Shown here in pieces: positions 32,587-41,781 of a stretch of 64,000 bases of DNA (positions are counted from its first letter, which is position 1; each line of letters starts with the position of its first letter). A program made the translations under genes and the position numbers. The stretch comes from an uncultured bacterium (GTDB lineage: Bacteria; Bacillota; Clostridia; Oscillospirales; Ruminococcaceae). The notes under the pieces were generated by a model. That model searched no databases. It was not told where the DNA came from and worked only from the letters and a program-made list of their open reading frames with translations. The stretch is taken from contig CAJMLV010000008.1 of the NCBI GenBank assembly GCA_905214345.1, positions 19,028 to 83,027 of the forward strand. The letters are read 5' to 3'.

Positions 32587-35517
32587 ATGAGAGTCGGCTT
32601 GGACATTGGTTCCACCACCATTAAATGCGTCGTGCTCGACGAGCAGGACAAGATCATTTATTCTACATACGAACGTCATTACAGTCATATTCTGGAAAAA
32701 GGCCAGGAGCTTTTGCAGCGCATTGCCAAGGACTACCTGCCCGACGGCCGTGCCATGCTGGCCATCTCCGGTTCGGCGGGCATGGGCCTGGCAGACAGCT
32801 GCGGGGTCCCCTTTGTGCAGGAGGTTTTCGCCACCCGCGTAGCGGCCAACCGTCTGGCCCCCGGCACCGACTGCATCATTGAGCTGGGCGGCGAGGACGC
32901 CAAGATCCTTTTCCTCACCAACGGCACCGAAGTGCGCATGAATGGTTCCTGCGCCGGCGGCACGGGGGCATTCATCGACCAGATGGCCACCCTGCTGAAG
33001 ATGAGCGCCGACGAGATGGACAAGGCCGCCCAGGCTTCCACCCGTACTTACACCATCGCTTCCCGCTGCGGCGTCTTCGCCAAGAGCGACATCCAGCCTC
33101 TCATCAACCAGGGTGCTCTGGCGGGGGATATTGCGGCGTCCATCTACCAGGCCGTGGTCAACCAGACCATCGCCGGCCTGGCCCAGGGCCGGCCCATCAA
33201 GGGCAACGTTCTTTACCTGGGCGGACCGCTGACCTTCTCCGGCGTGCTGCGCCAGAGCTTTGACAAGACCCTGGGCCTGAAAGGCACCTGCCCGGAAAAC
33301 AGCCTGCTGTATGTGGCCCTGGGTGCGGCTTACTACGCCGACCGGGAATCCGACCTGGGCGAGGTGGTCAAGCGTCTGTCCAATTACAGCGCCACCGCCA
33401 CCTATGTGAGCCTGCCGCCCCTGTTTGCCGACAAGCAGGAATATGAGGATTTCCATGCCCGCCACATGCGGGCCTGCGTGCCTTGCGTGCCCTTCGGCAT
33501 CGACTGCGGCCCGGTGCACATCGGCATCGACTCCGGTTCCACCACCATCAAGCTGGTGGTCATCGACGACAACAGCAACATCCTCTTCACCAGCTACCGC
33601 CCCAACCTGGGCAACCCCATCCCCCTGGTGAAAGAGACCCTGCTCAAGCTGTACAAGGACCATCCCGGTCTGCAGATCGCCAGCGTGACCACCACCGGCT
33701 ACGGCGAAGAGCTTATCAAGAACGCCTTCCACTGTGACCGCGGTCTGGTGGAAACGGTGGCCCACTTCACCGCCGCCAAGCATTTCATGCCCAACGTGGA
33801 TTTCATCATCGACATCGGCGGCCAGGACATGAAGTGCTTCAAGATCGAGGACGGCGCCATCAGCAATATCTTCCTGAACGAAGCCTGCTCCTCCGGCTGC
33901 GGCAGCTTTTTGCAGACCTTCGCCCAGGCGCTGGGCTATGACGTGAAGGAATTCGCTGCTCTGGGCCTGTTTGCCGACCGCCCGGTGGACCTGGGCAGCC
34001 GCTGCACCGTCTTCATGAACTCCAGCGTCAAGCAGGCCCAGAAGGACGGCGCTTCCATCGAGAACATCAGCGCGGGCCTGTCCATTTCCGTTGTCAAGAA
34101 CGCCCTGTACAAGGTCATCCGTGCGTCCAGCCCCGAAGAACTGGGCCGCAACATCGTGGTCCAGGGCGGCACCTTCTACAACGAAGCGGTCCTCCGTGCC
34201 TTTGAGAAGGAGATGGGGGTGGAGGTCATCCGCCCGGACATCGCCGGTCTGATGGGCGCTTTCGGCGCCGCCCTCCACGGCAAGGCCCACAGCAACGCCG
34301 ACTCCCGCAGCACCGTGCTGGGTCTGGAAGAACTGGAAAACTTCTCCCAGAAGGTACAGAACGTCACCTGCAAGGGCTGCGGCAACCACTGCCAGCTGAC
34401 GGTGAACATCTTCGCCGACGGTCAGCGGTTCATCTCCGGCAACCGCTGTGACAAGCCGGTGACCGGCAAGGCGGCGGACGACGACCTGAACCTCTACGCC
34501 TACAAGCTGGACCTGCTGCTGGGCTACGCCAAAAAGCAGCCCGAAAATCCCCGCGGCACCATCGGCCTGCCCCTGTGCCTGAACATGTATGAGCTGCTGC
34601 CCTTCTGGCATACCCTGTTTACCAGGCTGGGCTTTGCAGTCAAGACCAGCCCGGTGTCCAGCCGTGCCCTCTATCAGGAAGGACAGGCCACCATCCCCAG
34701 CGACACCGCCTGCTTCCCCGCCAAGCTGGCCCACGGCCACATTGCGGAGCTGGTCAAGCTGGGCGTGGACGCCATCTTCTACCCCTGCATGAGCTACAAC
34801 GTGGATGAACACCTGGGCGACAACCACTACAACTGCCCGGTGGTGGCCTATTACCCCGAAGTGCTGGCGGGCAACTGCCCCGAGCTGGAAGGCACCCCCT
34901 TCATCTACGATTACGTCAACCTGGCCCGCCGCAAGGACTTCACCAAGCGGTTCCCGGCCATTCTGGACAAATACTTCCCCGGTCTCAGCCACAAGGAAGT
35001 GGCGGAAGCCATCGACGCCGCCTATGGGGAGTACGAGCGCCACATGCTGGAAGTCCGTGCCAAGGGTGCCGAAATCATCGCCAAGGCCCGGCAGGAGCAC
35101 AAGCGCATCGTGGTGCTGGCCGGACGTCCCTACCATGTGGACCCGGAGGTCAACCACGGCATCGACAAGCTGATCGTCCGCCAGGGCGCCGCCGTGGTCA
35201 CCGAGGACTCGGTAAGCCACCTCATGGACAAATTCCCCACTTCGGTGCTGAACCAGTGGACCTATCACAGCCGCCTGTACGCCGCCGCCAAATACTGCAC
35301 CACCCAGCCCGACATGGACCTGGTGCAGCTGGTGAGCTTCGGCTGCGGGCTGGACGCCATCACCACCGACGAGACCCGCGAGATCCTGCAGGAGGGCGGC
35401 AAGCTGTATACCCAGCTGAAGATCGACGAGATCACCAACCTGGGCGCCGTGAACATCCGCCTGCGCAGCCTGTTTGCCGCCTTGGATGAACGCGCCGAAG
35501 ACAAAGCAAGGAGCTGA
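32587..35517 (+). CDS. Acyl-CoA dehydratase activase, two BadF/BcrA-type ATPase domains
   Basis: A 976-aa protein. Two homologous ASKHA-fold ATPase domains of the 2-hydroxyglutaryl-CoA dehydratase activator type are present. One begins with VGLDIGSTTIKCVVLDEQDK (residue 3), the other with IGIDSGSTTIKLVVIDDN (near 315). Both carry a cysteine motif for a bridging [4Fe-4S] cluster (NGSCAGGTGAFIDQ and EACSSGCGSFLQTF). The C-terminal third (about 600-976) is a DUF2229-like/dehydratase-like region with CKGCGNHC and CFPAKLAHGH. Such activases use ATP to inject electrons into radical 2-hydroxyacyl-CoA dehydratases. GGGAGG precedes the ATG. Confidence 0.88.
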   Translation: MRVGLDIGSTTIKCVVLDEQDKIIYSTYERHYSHILEKGQELLQRIAKDYLPDGRAMLAISGSAGMGLADSCGVPFVQEVFATRVAANRLAPGTDCIIELGGEDAKILFLTNGTEVRMNGSCAGGTGAFIDQMATLLKMSADEMDKAAQASTRTYTIASRCGVFAKSDIQPLINQGALAGDIAASIYQAVVNQTIAGLAQGRPIKGNVLYLGGPLTFSGVLRQSFDKTLGLKGTCPENSLLYVALGAAYYADRESDLGEVVKRLSNYSATATYVSLPPLFADKQEYEDFHARHMRACVPCVPFGIDCGPVHIGIDSGSTTIKLVVIDDNSNILFTSYRPNLGNPIPLVKETLLKLYKDHPGLQIASVTTTGYGEELIKNAFHCDRGLVETVAHFTAAKHFMPNVDFIIDIGGQDMKCFKIEDGAISNIFLNEACSSGCGSFLQTFAQALGYDVKEFAALGLFADRPVDLGSRCTVFMNSSVKQAQKDGASIENISAGLSISVVKNALYKVIRASSPEELGRNIVVQGGTFYNEAVLRAFEKEMGVEVIRPDIAGLMGAFGAALHGKAHSNADSRSTVLGLEELENFSQKVQNVTCKGCGNHCQLTVNIFADGQRFISGNRCDKPVTGKAADDDLNLYAYKLDLLLGYAKKQPENPRGTIGLPLCLNMYELLPFWHTLFTRLGFAVKTSPVSSRALYQEGQATIPSDTACFPAKLAHGHIAELVKLGVDAIFYPCMSYNVDEHLGDNHYNCPVVAYYPEVLAGNCPELEGTPFIYDYVNLARRKDFTKRFPAILDKYFPGLSHKEVAEAIDAAYGEYERHMLEVRAKGAEIIAKARQEHKRIVVLAGRPYHVDPEVNHGIDKLIVRQGAAVVTEDSVSHLMDKFPTSVLNQWTYHSRLYAAAKYCTTQPDMDLVQLVSFGCGLDAITTDETREILQEGGKLYTQLKIDEITNLGAVNIRLRSLFAALDERAEDKARS

Positions 35518-35522
35518 CCCTC

Positions 35523-36854
35523 ATGGAGTACATGACCCCCAATTTCACCAAGGATATGATCCGCACCCACAAGATCCTGATCCCCAACATGGCCGTGACC
35601 CAGTTCCGGCTGATGGCGGCGGCGCTGGAATGTGAGGGCTACAACGTGGAGGTGCTGGGCAACTGCGGCAGCGAGGTGGCCCAGCTGGGTCTGAAATATG
35701 TCCACAACGACACCTGCTACCCCGCCCTGCTGGTCATCGGTCAGTTCATCGACGCGCTGAACAGCGGCAAGTATGACCTGAACCACACCGCCCTGCTCAT
35801 CACCCAGACGGGCGGCGGATGCCGTGCTTCCAACTACATCAAGCTGCTGCGCAAGGCCCTGGTCAAGTCCGGCTACGGGGATATTCCGGTGGCATCCCTG
35901 AACTTCTCCGGCCTGGAAAAGGACAGCGGCCTGCCCCTGACCCTGCCGCTGCTGCGCAAGGTCATTGCCTGCATCTTCTACGGCGACATGCTCTGCGCCC
36001 TGCGCAGCCAGGTCAAGCCCTACGAAAACCACGCCGGGGACGCCGACGCCGCCACCGAGCGGTGGATCGCCACCATCCAGGGCTGGATGCGGGAAAACCG
36101 CAATTTCAGCGCCCGGGATATGAAACGCCAGTTCCCCGTCATCGCGGCGGAGTTTGCCGCCATCCCGGTGACCCGGGTACCCAAGGTCAAGGTGGGCGTG
36201 GTCGGCGAGATCTACGTGAAATATTCCCCCCTGGGCAACAACGACCTGGAAAAATTCCTGGAAAGCCAGGACTGCGAGGTCAACCTGCCCGGCCTGATGG
36301 GCTTTGTGGAATACTGCATCGCCAACACCGAGCTGGACGTGAAGCTCTACGGCGGCAGCCTGCTGAAGGCGGGCGGCGCCGGGGCGCTGCTGAACTGGCT
36401 GGACGGCATCGGCAACGCCTGCAACGACGCCATGCGCAAAGCGGGCTTCTATGCCCCGGGTTCCTTCCGGGAACTGATGGAAAAGCCCAAGGGCATCATC
36501 TCTCTGGGCGCCAAGATGGGCGAAGGCTGGCTGCTCACCGCCGAAATGCTGGAACTGGTGGAAGGCGGTTACGCCAACATCGTCTGTGCCCAGCCCTTCG
36601 GCTGCCTGCCCAACCACATTGTGGGCAAGGGCATGATCAACAAGATCCGTGCCCTGCACCCCGACGCCAACATCACCCCCGTGGACTACGACCCCAGCGC
36701 CACCCGCGTCAACCAGGAAAACCGCATCAAGCTGATGCTGGCGGTGGCCCGGGAGCGGCTGAACCATCCCGCCGAAGCCCCTGCCCCCGTCACGGCGGAG
36801 GACCTGGCCGGCGGTGCGCCGTCCATTGAGACGGCAGTCCCCGCCGGGGTGTGA
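35523..36854 (+). CDS. Acyl-CoA dehydratase-like protein, second half of the activase system
   Basis: A 443-aa protein related to the 2-hydroxyglutaryl-CoA dehydratase D-component fold and to the C-terminal part of large (about 1400-aa) activase proteins in Clostridia. Features include NDTCYPALLVIGQ, TQTGGGCRASNYIKLLRKAL with conserved cysteines, VVGEIYVKYSPLGNNDLEKFLE and CAQPFGCLPNHIVGKGM. It starts only 5 bp after the previous stop, in another frame, with AAGGAG upstream. The combined length (976 + 443) equals that of the fused form, so this looks like a clean split at a domain border. Confidence 0.85.
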   Translation: MEYMTPNFTKDMIRTHKILIPNMAVTQFRLMAAALECEGYNVEVLGNCGSEVAQLGLKYVHNDTCYPALLVIGQFIDALNSGKYDLNHTALLITQTGGGCRASNYIKLLRKALVKSGYGDIPVASLNFSGLEKDSGLPLTLPLLRKVIACIFYGDMLCALRSQVKPYENHAGDADAATERWIATIQGWMRENRNFSARDMKRQFPVIAAEFAAIPVTRVPKVKVGVVGEIYVKYSPLGNNDLEKFLESQDCEVNLPGLMGFVEYCIANTELDVKLYGGSLLKAGGAGALLNWLDGIGNACNDAMRKAGFYAPGSFRELMEKPKGIISLGAKMGEGWLLTAEMLELVEGGYANIVCAQPFGCLPNHIVGKGMINKIRALHPDANITPVDYDPSATRVNQENRIKLMLAVARERLNHPAEAPAPVTAEDLAGGAPSIETAVPAGV

Positions 36855-36917
36855 GTTCCCCTGATTGTCCCGCTTTTCTGCGGATTTTCCTTTGATTTTT
36901 CCCGATAGCAAGCAATG

Positions 36918-36955
36918 ACCCGGGGTCTTCCGTATATGGGAAGGCCCCGGGTTTT
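36918..36955 (+). terminator. Terminator of the activase operon
   Basis: ACCCGGGG pairs with CCCCGGGT, with inner TCTTCC/GGAAGG pairing, followed by TTTGTGTTGTATTTTTT. Confidence 0.88.
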
Positions 36956-36989
36956 GTGTTGTATTTTTTGTTTCTTGCTTCTTGGCAAG

Positions 36990-37392
36990 CGGCAGCCTAT
37001 CGGGTGGTTGTTCCTTTTTGGCGTCAAAAAGGAACCGAAAAACCGCCACCGTTTCGATGCGGTGGACGCCGACTAGGGCTGCGGCTTTTTGCCCGGGCGG
37101 CTATGACGCCCGATGGCGCGCAGCGCCATGCAAAAAACAACGCGCAGCGTTGGTTCCGAAATTGGTCGGCCGCGAACAGCGGCCAGTGGTTGGGCGAGAA
37201 GCCCTGCCTGCGTTCCACTGCCGGGTAAAGGTCAGCCTTCAGGATAGTCCTTCCTTTTCGTGCCCGAAAAGGAAGCGAAAAGGGCCCGCCGTTCCGATGC
37301 GGCGGCCGCCGGCCGGGGCTGCGGCCCCGGACCCCAAGATGCGGCCACCTTACGACGGCCTACTCAGGCCCTGGGGGCCTGAGTAAGGAAGG
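36990..37392. repeat. Modular palindromic intergenic repeat, locus 1 (tandem units 1a and 1b)
   Basis: About 400 bp without a credible gene. It is made of nested palindromes. TTCCTTTTTG/CAAAAAGGAA (37011-37034) is followed by CCACCG/CGGTGG (37046-37065). ATGGCGC/GCGCCAT and CAACGC/GCGTTG (37138-37152) follow, then GGCCGC/GCGGCC near 37168. A second TTCCTTTTCG/CGAAAAGGAA lies at 37251-37274, and TACTCAGGCC/GGCCTGAGTA at 37361-37385. The stretch after each TTCC palindrome is similar, ending in a GGGCTGCGGC-like run, so 1a and 1b look like an old tandem duplication with a period of about 240 bp. The locus is shared in inverted orientation with 55852-56123. It lies between convergent genes. Open frames across it are repeat-derived and not believed to be coding. 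Confidence 0.8.
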
Positions 37393-37410
37393 GATTTAAA
37401 TGGCGCTACC

Positions 37411-37466
37411 CATAAGCCTCCCCTGTGTAAGGGGAGTTGCCGCGCAGCGGCGGAGGGGTTGTCACC
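37411..37466. repeat. Short two-hairpin element beside repeat locus 1
   Basis: CTCCCC/GGGGAG with loop TGTGTAA, then GCCGC/GCGGC with loop GCA, ending in GGAGGGGTTGTC. It resembles a short dispersed element that I recall from gut Clostridia, but that cannot be confirmed here. It ends at the stop of the next minus-strand gene and may also terminate it. Confidence 0.5.
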
Positions 37467-38096
37467 TCAAATCTTCACCGTACCGCTCTGATAGCAATAC
37501 CCGCCCTGTTCGTCGGGATCGAGGTCCGTGATAGCAAAAGCCACGCCGTCCGAACCATCCGGACCGACCTCCACCCGCCCGGCGCGCTCTGCTTCCATGG
37601 TGCCGCTGCGGAAAAAGTCACCGTTGATGATATACTCGATTTCCCCTTCGCCCCGCAGGAACACTTCCACATTACCAGCAAAGGGTCGGGGCGTATCTCC
37701 GTCCTCCCCGCACAACTGCACCGAATACACCGAAAGGACAGCCCCCTCCGGGCCGTTCCCTTCCACAAGGCAGTATAAGTCCAGGCTGGGGCTATAACCG
37801 GAAGTCACTTCCAGCGGAATGCTCACCACCCGGGTGGCGCTGTCGGCAAAGGATGTTACCTGTGCCCCCAGCACCCGGTCTGCGGCATCGGCACTTGTCT
37901 GATACCTGTCGGCGTAGAAGGCCAGGGTCTCCTCCCCCGTCATGGGTGCGGTGACCTGCACGGCTTTCCCATCTGCCGCCTGCGCAGCCCGCTTTCCCCG
38001 GGGCAGGATTCCCCGCCCCGCCAGCAGCAAAAGCAGCGCCAGAAGCAGCGTACCTGCCGCCAGAAATGCCAGCGGAATCATTCTCTTCTGTTTCAT
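37467..38096 (-). CDS. Membrane-anchored or secreted protein of unknown function
   Basis: A 209-aa protein with an N-terminal hydrophobic segment (MKQKRMIPLAFLAAGTLLLA) that is a signal anchor or uncleaved signal. An Ala-rich linker and a roughly 150-residue acidic extracellular domain follow (YADRYQTSADAADRVLGAQV, GYSPSLDLYCLVEGNGPEGA, GEIEYIINGDFFRSG). I recognise no family. The ATG at 38096 has GAAGG about 9 nt upstream; the longer frame adds a charged extension before the signal, which is unlikely. Its own promoter is visible upstream. Confidence 0.65.
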   Translation of the reverse strand: MKQKRMIPLAFLAAGTLLLALLLLLAGRGILPRGKRAAQAADGKAVQVTAPMTGEETLAFYADRYQTSADAADRVLGAQVTSFADSATRVVSIPLEVTSGYSPSLDLYCLVEGNGPEGAVLSVYSVQLCGEDGDTPRPFAGNVEVFLRGEGEIEYIINGDFFRSGTMEAERAGRVEVGPDGSDGVAFAITDLDPDEQGGYCYQSGTVKI

Positions 38097-38194
38097 GTCC
38101 GTGCACCTTCTTTCATTTTCAACGGTCGGACCTTCCTTCAACAGGCCCGGACGCCCAATCCATCCTCTCGAAAATTGGGAATCATTCCATTTTT

Positions 38195-38223
38195 ATTGTA
38201 GCATGCCCCTCCCACCTCCTCAA
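38195..38223 (-). promoter_or_regulatory. Promoter of the unknown membrane-anchored protein gene
   Basis: Minus strand TTGAGG (38218-38223), 17-bp spacer, TACAAT (38195-38200). Confidence 0.65.
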
Positions 38224-38434
38224 TGTGAGGATTCCACAACAAACACCTTCCTTGTTTGTGAAACCTGCTCTTCTGTCCGCCGTCGCAAAACACATTTCCC
38301 TTTTTCCGCCCCTTCTGACCTTGAAATCCTTCCTGTTTTGTACACGGCGTTCTTTTCCGTTCACAATTTGTCTAAACTTTTTTGACTTTCCACAGTGTTC
38401 TGCTTGTACTTTTGCCAAACTTTAGCGCTTTGAA
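38224..38434. other. AT-rich intergenic stretch without recognised content
   Basis: Lies between two divergent promoters and is noticeably more AT-rich than the surrounding sequence. No gene, hairpin pair or operator could be supported in it. Confidence 0.5.
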
Positions 38435-38463
38435 TTGACATTTCGCTGCAACAGGTTTACATT
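38435..38463 (+). promoter_or_regulatory. Promoter of the T-box-cstA transcript
   Basis: Consensus TTGACA (38435-38440), 17-bp spacer, TACATT (38458-38463). Transcription would start near 38470, at the beginning of the T-box leader. Confidence 0.85.
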
Positions 38464-38469
38464 AATAGG

Positions 38470-38851
38470 CAGTTTCATCAGTCAAATGCGACGAACAGGA
38501 CATGACCCTATTGCTCACCGCTTTCAGAAAGCCGTCGGTTGTGCGAGACGGCAGCAAGGCGCAACGGGGTTCTCACCTGCAAGCAGCCCGCGTGAAGGCG
38601 TACCCCCGGCCGGAAGGGCCGGGACCGCTGCGTAATTCGGGCCGGAATCCCACCGTTACCGGGGAGCGCGGGGGCAATGCCGGGTGCACGGCAATCCTTG
38701 CGGCAGAGAGGCCGCTTTTGTGCGAAAGCGGCAAGCAAAGTGGTAACGCGGAAGCCTGCAGGGGTCAAGAATCCCCCGACAATCGGAATGCAAGCCTTCG
38801 TCTTTGCAGCCCTTACGGAGAACCGTGGGTCGCAAAGGCGGGGGCTTTTTT
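38470..38851 (+). ncRNA. T-box leader upstream of cstA
   Basis: The approximately 380-nt leader has the T-box landmarks. A stem I distal region has CAGAAAG and GGTTGTGCGAGA, similar to the canonical AGAGAG and GGTTGGTG motifs. The antiterminator core is GTGGTAACGCGG at 38740-38751, one base off GTGGNACCGCGG. A terminator follows at 38793-38850, where AGCCTTCGTCTTTGC pairs through wobbles with GCAAAGGCGGGGGCT and ends in TTTTTT. The UGGU bulge would pair with a tRNA ending ACCA, so the discriminator base should be A. The specifier codon could not be fixed; TTC or CTC near 38573-38577 are candidates. It would let an uncharged tRNA switch on the transporter gene. Confidence 0.75.
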
Positions 38852-38913
38852 CATATCCCCGCCGCCGCATTTGACTGCTGAAACCAAAACCAACAAAGAG
38901 GAAGGATTTAATT

Positions 38914-40608
38914 ATGAACACACTGGTGATCGTTCTCATCGCGGCTGTGTGCCTGGTTGCGGCCTATGTGCTGTACGGCCGCTGGATCGCCCGCACCTGG
39001 GGCATCGACGAGAACGCCAAGACCCCCGCCGTGGTCAAAAACGACGGCAAAGACTACGTTCCCACCGACGGCTGGACGGTGTTCAGCCACCAGTTCTCCT
39101 CCATCGCGGGTGCAGGCCCCGTTACCGGCGCCATTCAGGCGGCGATGTTCGGCTGGGTGCCCGTGCTGCTGTGGATTCTGATCGGCGGCGTATTCTTCGG
39201 TGCCGTCACCGACTTCGGCGCCCTGTATGCCAGCGTGAAGAACGAGGGCAAGTCCATGGGCCTGCTGATCGAAAAGTACATCGGCAAGACCGGCCGCAAG
39301 CTGTTCCTGCTGTTCAGCTGGCTGTTCTGCGGTCTGGTCATCGCCGCCTTTGCGGACATGGTGGCCGGTACCTTCAACGCCTATGACGCCGAAGGCGCCC
39401 TGGCTGCCGCCGCCACCACCAACGGCGCGGCGGGCAGCATCTCCCTGTTCTTCATCGCCTTTGCCATGCTGTTCGGCATCGTGCAGCGCCGTCTGCACCT
39501 GACCGGCTGGAAAGAGGGCCTGTTCGGCCTGGTTTGCACCATCGCCTCCCTGGCTTTGGGCATGGCCCTGCCCCTGATCGCCGGCAAGGAAGCCTGGATC
39601 TACATCACCTTCGTGTATATCTTCTTTACCGCCGTGCTGCCCATGTGGCTGCTGAAGCAGCCCCGTGACGCCATGACCACCTTCATGTTCATCGGCATGA
39701 TCGCCGGTGCGGTGGTCGGCCTGGTGGTGGCTCATCCCACCATGAACCTGCCCGCCTACACCGGTTTCCACAACGAGAGCCTGGGCGATTTGTTCCCCAT
39801 CCTCTTCGTCACCGTGGCCTGCGGTGCCGTGTCCGGCTTCCACAGCCTGGTTTCCAGCGGCACCTCCTCCAAGACCATCGCCAACGAAAAGGATATGCTG
39901 AAGGTGGGCTACGGCGCCATGGTGCTGGAAAGCCTGCTGGCCGTTCTGGCCCTGTGCGTGGCCGGTGCGGCTGCCGCTGCCGACGGCACCCCCGCCGCCG
40001 GTACCCCCTTCCAGATCTTCAGCGCCGGTGTGGCCGGTTTCTTTGAGATGTTCGGCGTGCCCGTCTACGTGGCTCAATGTTTCATGACCATGTGCGTGTC
40101 CGCCCTGGCCCTGACCAGCCTGGACGCCGTCTCCCGCATCGGCCGCATGAGCCTGCAGGAACTGCTGGCTGTGGAAGACATGGAACACGCCGCCCCCTGG
40201 CGCAAGGCTCTGTGCAACACCTACGTGTCCACCCTGGTGACCCTGGTGTACGGCTTCATCCTGGCCAAGATCGGCTATGCCAACATCTGGCCGCTGTTCG
40301 GTGCCGCCAACCAGCTGCTCTCCGCTCTGGTGCTGGTCACCCTGTGCGTTTTCCTGAAGGTCACCGGCCGCAGCAACAAGATGCTGTTCCCGCCGCTGAT
40401 CATCATGCTGTGCGTCACCTTCACCGCCCTGGTGCAGCGCCTGATCGCCATGGTCAAGGCCTACCAGGCCGGCAGCGCCACCTTCCTGGTGGAAGGCCTG
40501 CAGCTGATCCTGGCCGTACTGCTCATCGCCCTGGGCGTTACCATCGTCATCAACTCTCTGCGCGCCTACTTCGCCGCCCGCAAGAACAGCGAATCCAAAG
40601 CCGCCTGA
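38914..40608 (+). CDS. cstA: CstA-family carbon starvation transporter
   Basis: A 564-aa protein with about 15 hydrophobic helices that matches the CstA family of peptide/pyruvate transporters. Conserved segments are WTVFSHQFSSIAGAGPVTG, GGVFFGAVTDFGALYASV and CGAVSGFHSLVSSGTSSKTI. It is shorter than the about 700-aa E. coli protein, as is usual for Firmicute members. GAGGAAGG precedes the ATG. The gene lies directly downstream of a T-box terminator, so its expression should follow tRNA charging. That suits uptake of an amino acid or peptides better than pyruvate, but this is inference. Confidence 0.92.
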   Translation: MNTLVIVLIAAVCLVAAYVLYGRWIARTWGIDENAKTPAVVKNDGKDYVPTDGWTVFSHQFSSIAGAGPVTGAIQAAMFGWVPVLLWILIGGVFFGAVTDFGALYASVKNEGKSMGLLIEKYIGKTGRKLFLLFSWLFCGLVIAAFADMVAGTFNAYDAEGALAAAATTNGAAGSISLFFIAFAMLFGIVQRRLHLTGWKEGLFGLVCTIASLALGMALPLIAGKEAWIYITFVYIFFTAVLPMWLLKQPRDAMTTFMFIGMIAGAVVGLVVAHPTMNLPAYTGFHNESLGDLFPILFVTVACGAVSGFHSLVSSGTSSKTIANEKDMLKVGYGAMVLESLLAVLALCVAGAAAAADGTPAAGTPFQIFSAGVAGFFEMFGVPVYVAQCFMTMCVSALALTSLDAVSRIGRMSLQELLAVEDMEHAAPWRKALCNTYVSTLVTLVYGFILAKIGYANIWPLFGAANQLLSALVLVTLCVFLKVTGRSNKMLFPPLIIMLCVTFTALVQRLIAMVKAYQAGSATFLVEGLQLILAVLLIALGVTIVINSLRAYFAARKNSESKAA

Positions 40609-40622
40609 TATTCCTCAAACAC

Positions 40623-40661
40623 AAAGCTGGAGCCTCCCTTTTCGGGAAAGGCTCCGGCTTT
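40623..40661 (+). terminator. Terminator of cstA
   Basis: AAAGCTGGAGCC pairs with GGCTCCGGCTTT (12 bp, one wobble), followed by TTCCTTTTTTT. Confidence 0.9.
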
Positions 40662-40681
40662 TCCTTTTTTTCGGCATGCAA

Positions 40682-40718
40682 AAAGCCCGTCCCCTGCCGC
40701 ACACAGGGAACGGGCTTT
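40682..40718 (-). terminator. Terminator of argF
   Basis: On the minus strand AAAGCCCGTTCCCTG pairs with CAGGGGACGGGCTTT around a 7-nt loop and is followed by TTTTGC. Confidence 0.85.
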
Positions 40719-40739
40719 CGCACAGAATCAGGGTTTGGC

Positions 40740-41735
40740 TCAGCCGCCCAGGGTGGCCGCCATCACCGCTTTGATGGTGTGCATGCGGTTTTCCGCTTCC
40801 CGGAACACCACCGACTGAGGTCCCTCAAACACCTCATCGGTGACCTCCATAGCCTCACGGCCGAACTTTTCGCCCATCTCTTTGCCGATGACCGTCTTGT
40901 GGTCATGGTAGGCGGGCAGGCAGTGCATGAACACCGCCTGGGGTCCGGCTTTGGCCATCAGCTCGGCGTTCACCTGGTAGGGCGCCAGCACCTCGATCCG
41001 CTGGGCCCAGACCTCCTCCGGTTCGCCCATGCTCACCCATACGTCCGTATACACGGCATCTGCACCTTTGACGCCGTCGGTGTCCTCGGTCAGGGTGATG
41101 GTGGCGCCGGTCTCGGCGGCGATGGCCTGGCATTTTTGCACCAGTTCGGGCGCGGGCCAATAAGCCTTGGGGGCGCAGGCCACAAAATGCAGGCCCATCT
41201 TGGCGCAGCCGATCATCAGGGAATTGCCCATGTTGTAGCGGGCATCCCCCATATATGCCAGGGTCAGGCCGTTCAGGTGGCCGAACTGCTCTTTCAGGGT
41301 GAGGAAATCCGCCAGGATCTGGGTGGGGTGGAACTCATTGGTCAGGCCGTTCCACACCGGCACCCCGGCGTACTTGGCCAGTTCTTCCACGATGCACTGA
41401 CCGTAGCCCCGGTATTCGATTCCCTCAAACATCGACCCCAGCACCCGGGCGGTATCGGCAATGGATTCCTTCTTGCCGATCTGGCTGCCGGTGGGGTCCA
41501 GGTAGGTGGTACCCATGCCCAGATCGTGGGCTGCCACTTCAAAACTGCAGCGGGTACGGGTGGAAGTTTTCTCAAAAATCAGGGCCACATTTTTGCCCCG
41601 CAGGGTGTCGTGGGGGATGCCCGCCTTCTTTTTCGCTTTCAGGTCAGCCGCCAGGTCCAGCAGGCTGCCGATCTCGGCGGGGGTAAAGTCCAGCAGGGTC
41701 AGAAAGTTCCGGCCCTTGAGTTCGCAATGCTCCAT
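40740..41735 (-). CDS. argF: Ornithine carbamoyltransferase
   Basis: A 331-aa enzyme that makes citrulline from ornithine and carbamoyl phosphate. The carbamoyl-phosphate motif STRTRCSFE, the HPTQ motif in [12 protein letters not shown], the ornithine loop VSMGEP and the catalytic cysteine in HCLPAYHD are all present. AAAGGAG precedes the ATG. An ARG box overlaps the promoter -10, so arginine repression by ArgR is expected. Catabolic and anabolic forms cannot be separated by sequence alone, but the operator suggests the biosynthetic one. Confidence 0.96.
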   Translation of the reverse strand: MEHCELKGRNFLTLLDFTPAEIGSLLDLAADLKAKKKAGIPHDTLRGKNVALIFEKTSTRTRCSFEVAAHDLGMGTTYLDPTGSQIGKKESIADTARVLGSMFEGIEYRGYGQCIVEELAKYAGVPVWNGLTNEFHPTQILADFLTLKEQFGHLNGLTLAYMGDARYNMGNSLMIGCAKMGLHFVACAPKAYWPAPELVQKCQAIAAETGATITLTEDTDGVKGADAVYTDVWVSMGEPEEVWAQRIEVLAPYQVNAELMAKAGPQAVFMHCLPAYHDHKTVIGKEMGEKFGREAMEVTDEVFEGPQSVVFREAENRMHTIKAVMAATLGG

Positions 41736-41781
41736 CGGGGAACGCTCCTTTATATACTCATGTATAAACTTTCAAGATTCG

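Noticed and set aside
36956..37386. Overlapping short open frames in repeat locus 1 (and similar ones at 53938, 55863, 59709, 61984)
   Set aside because: The translations repeat the same Lys/Arg-rich strings at each repeat locus in different frames and strands, as expected from shared DNA palindromes and not from a conserved protein.
38470..38851. Cobalamin riboswitch
   Set aside because: The long GC-rich leader before a transporter suggested it, but no B12-box pattern was found, while T-box core, stem I motifs and terminator are present.
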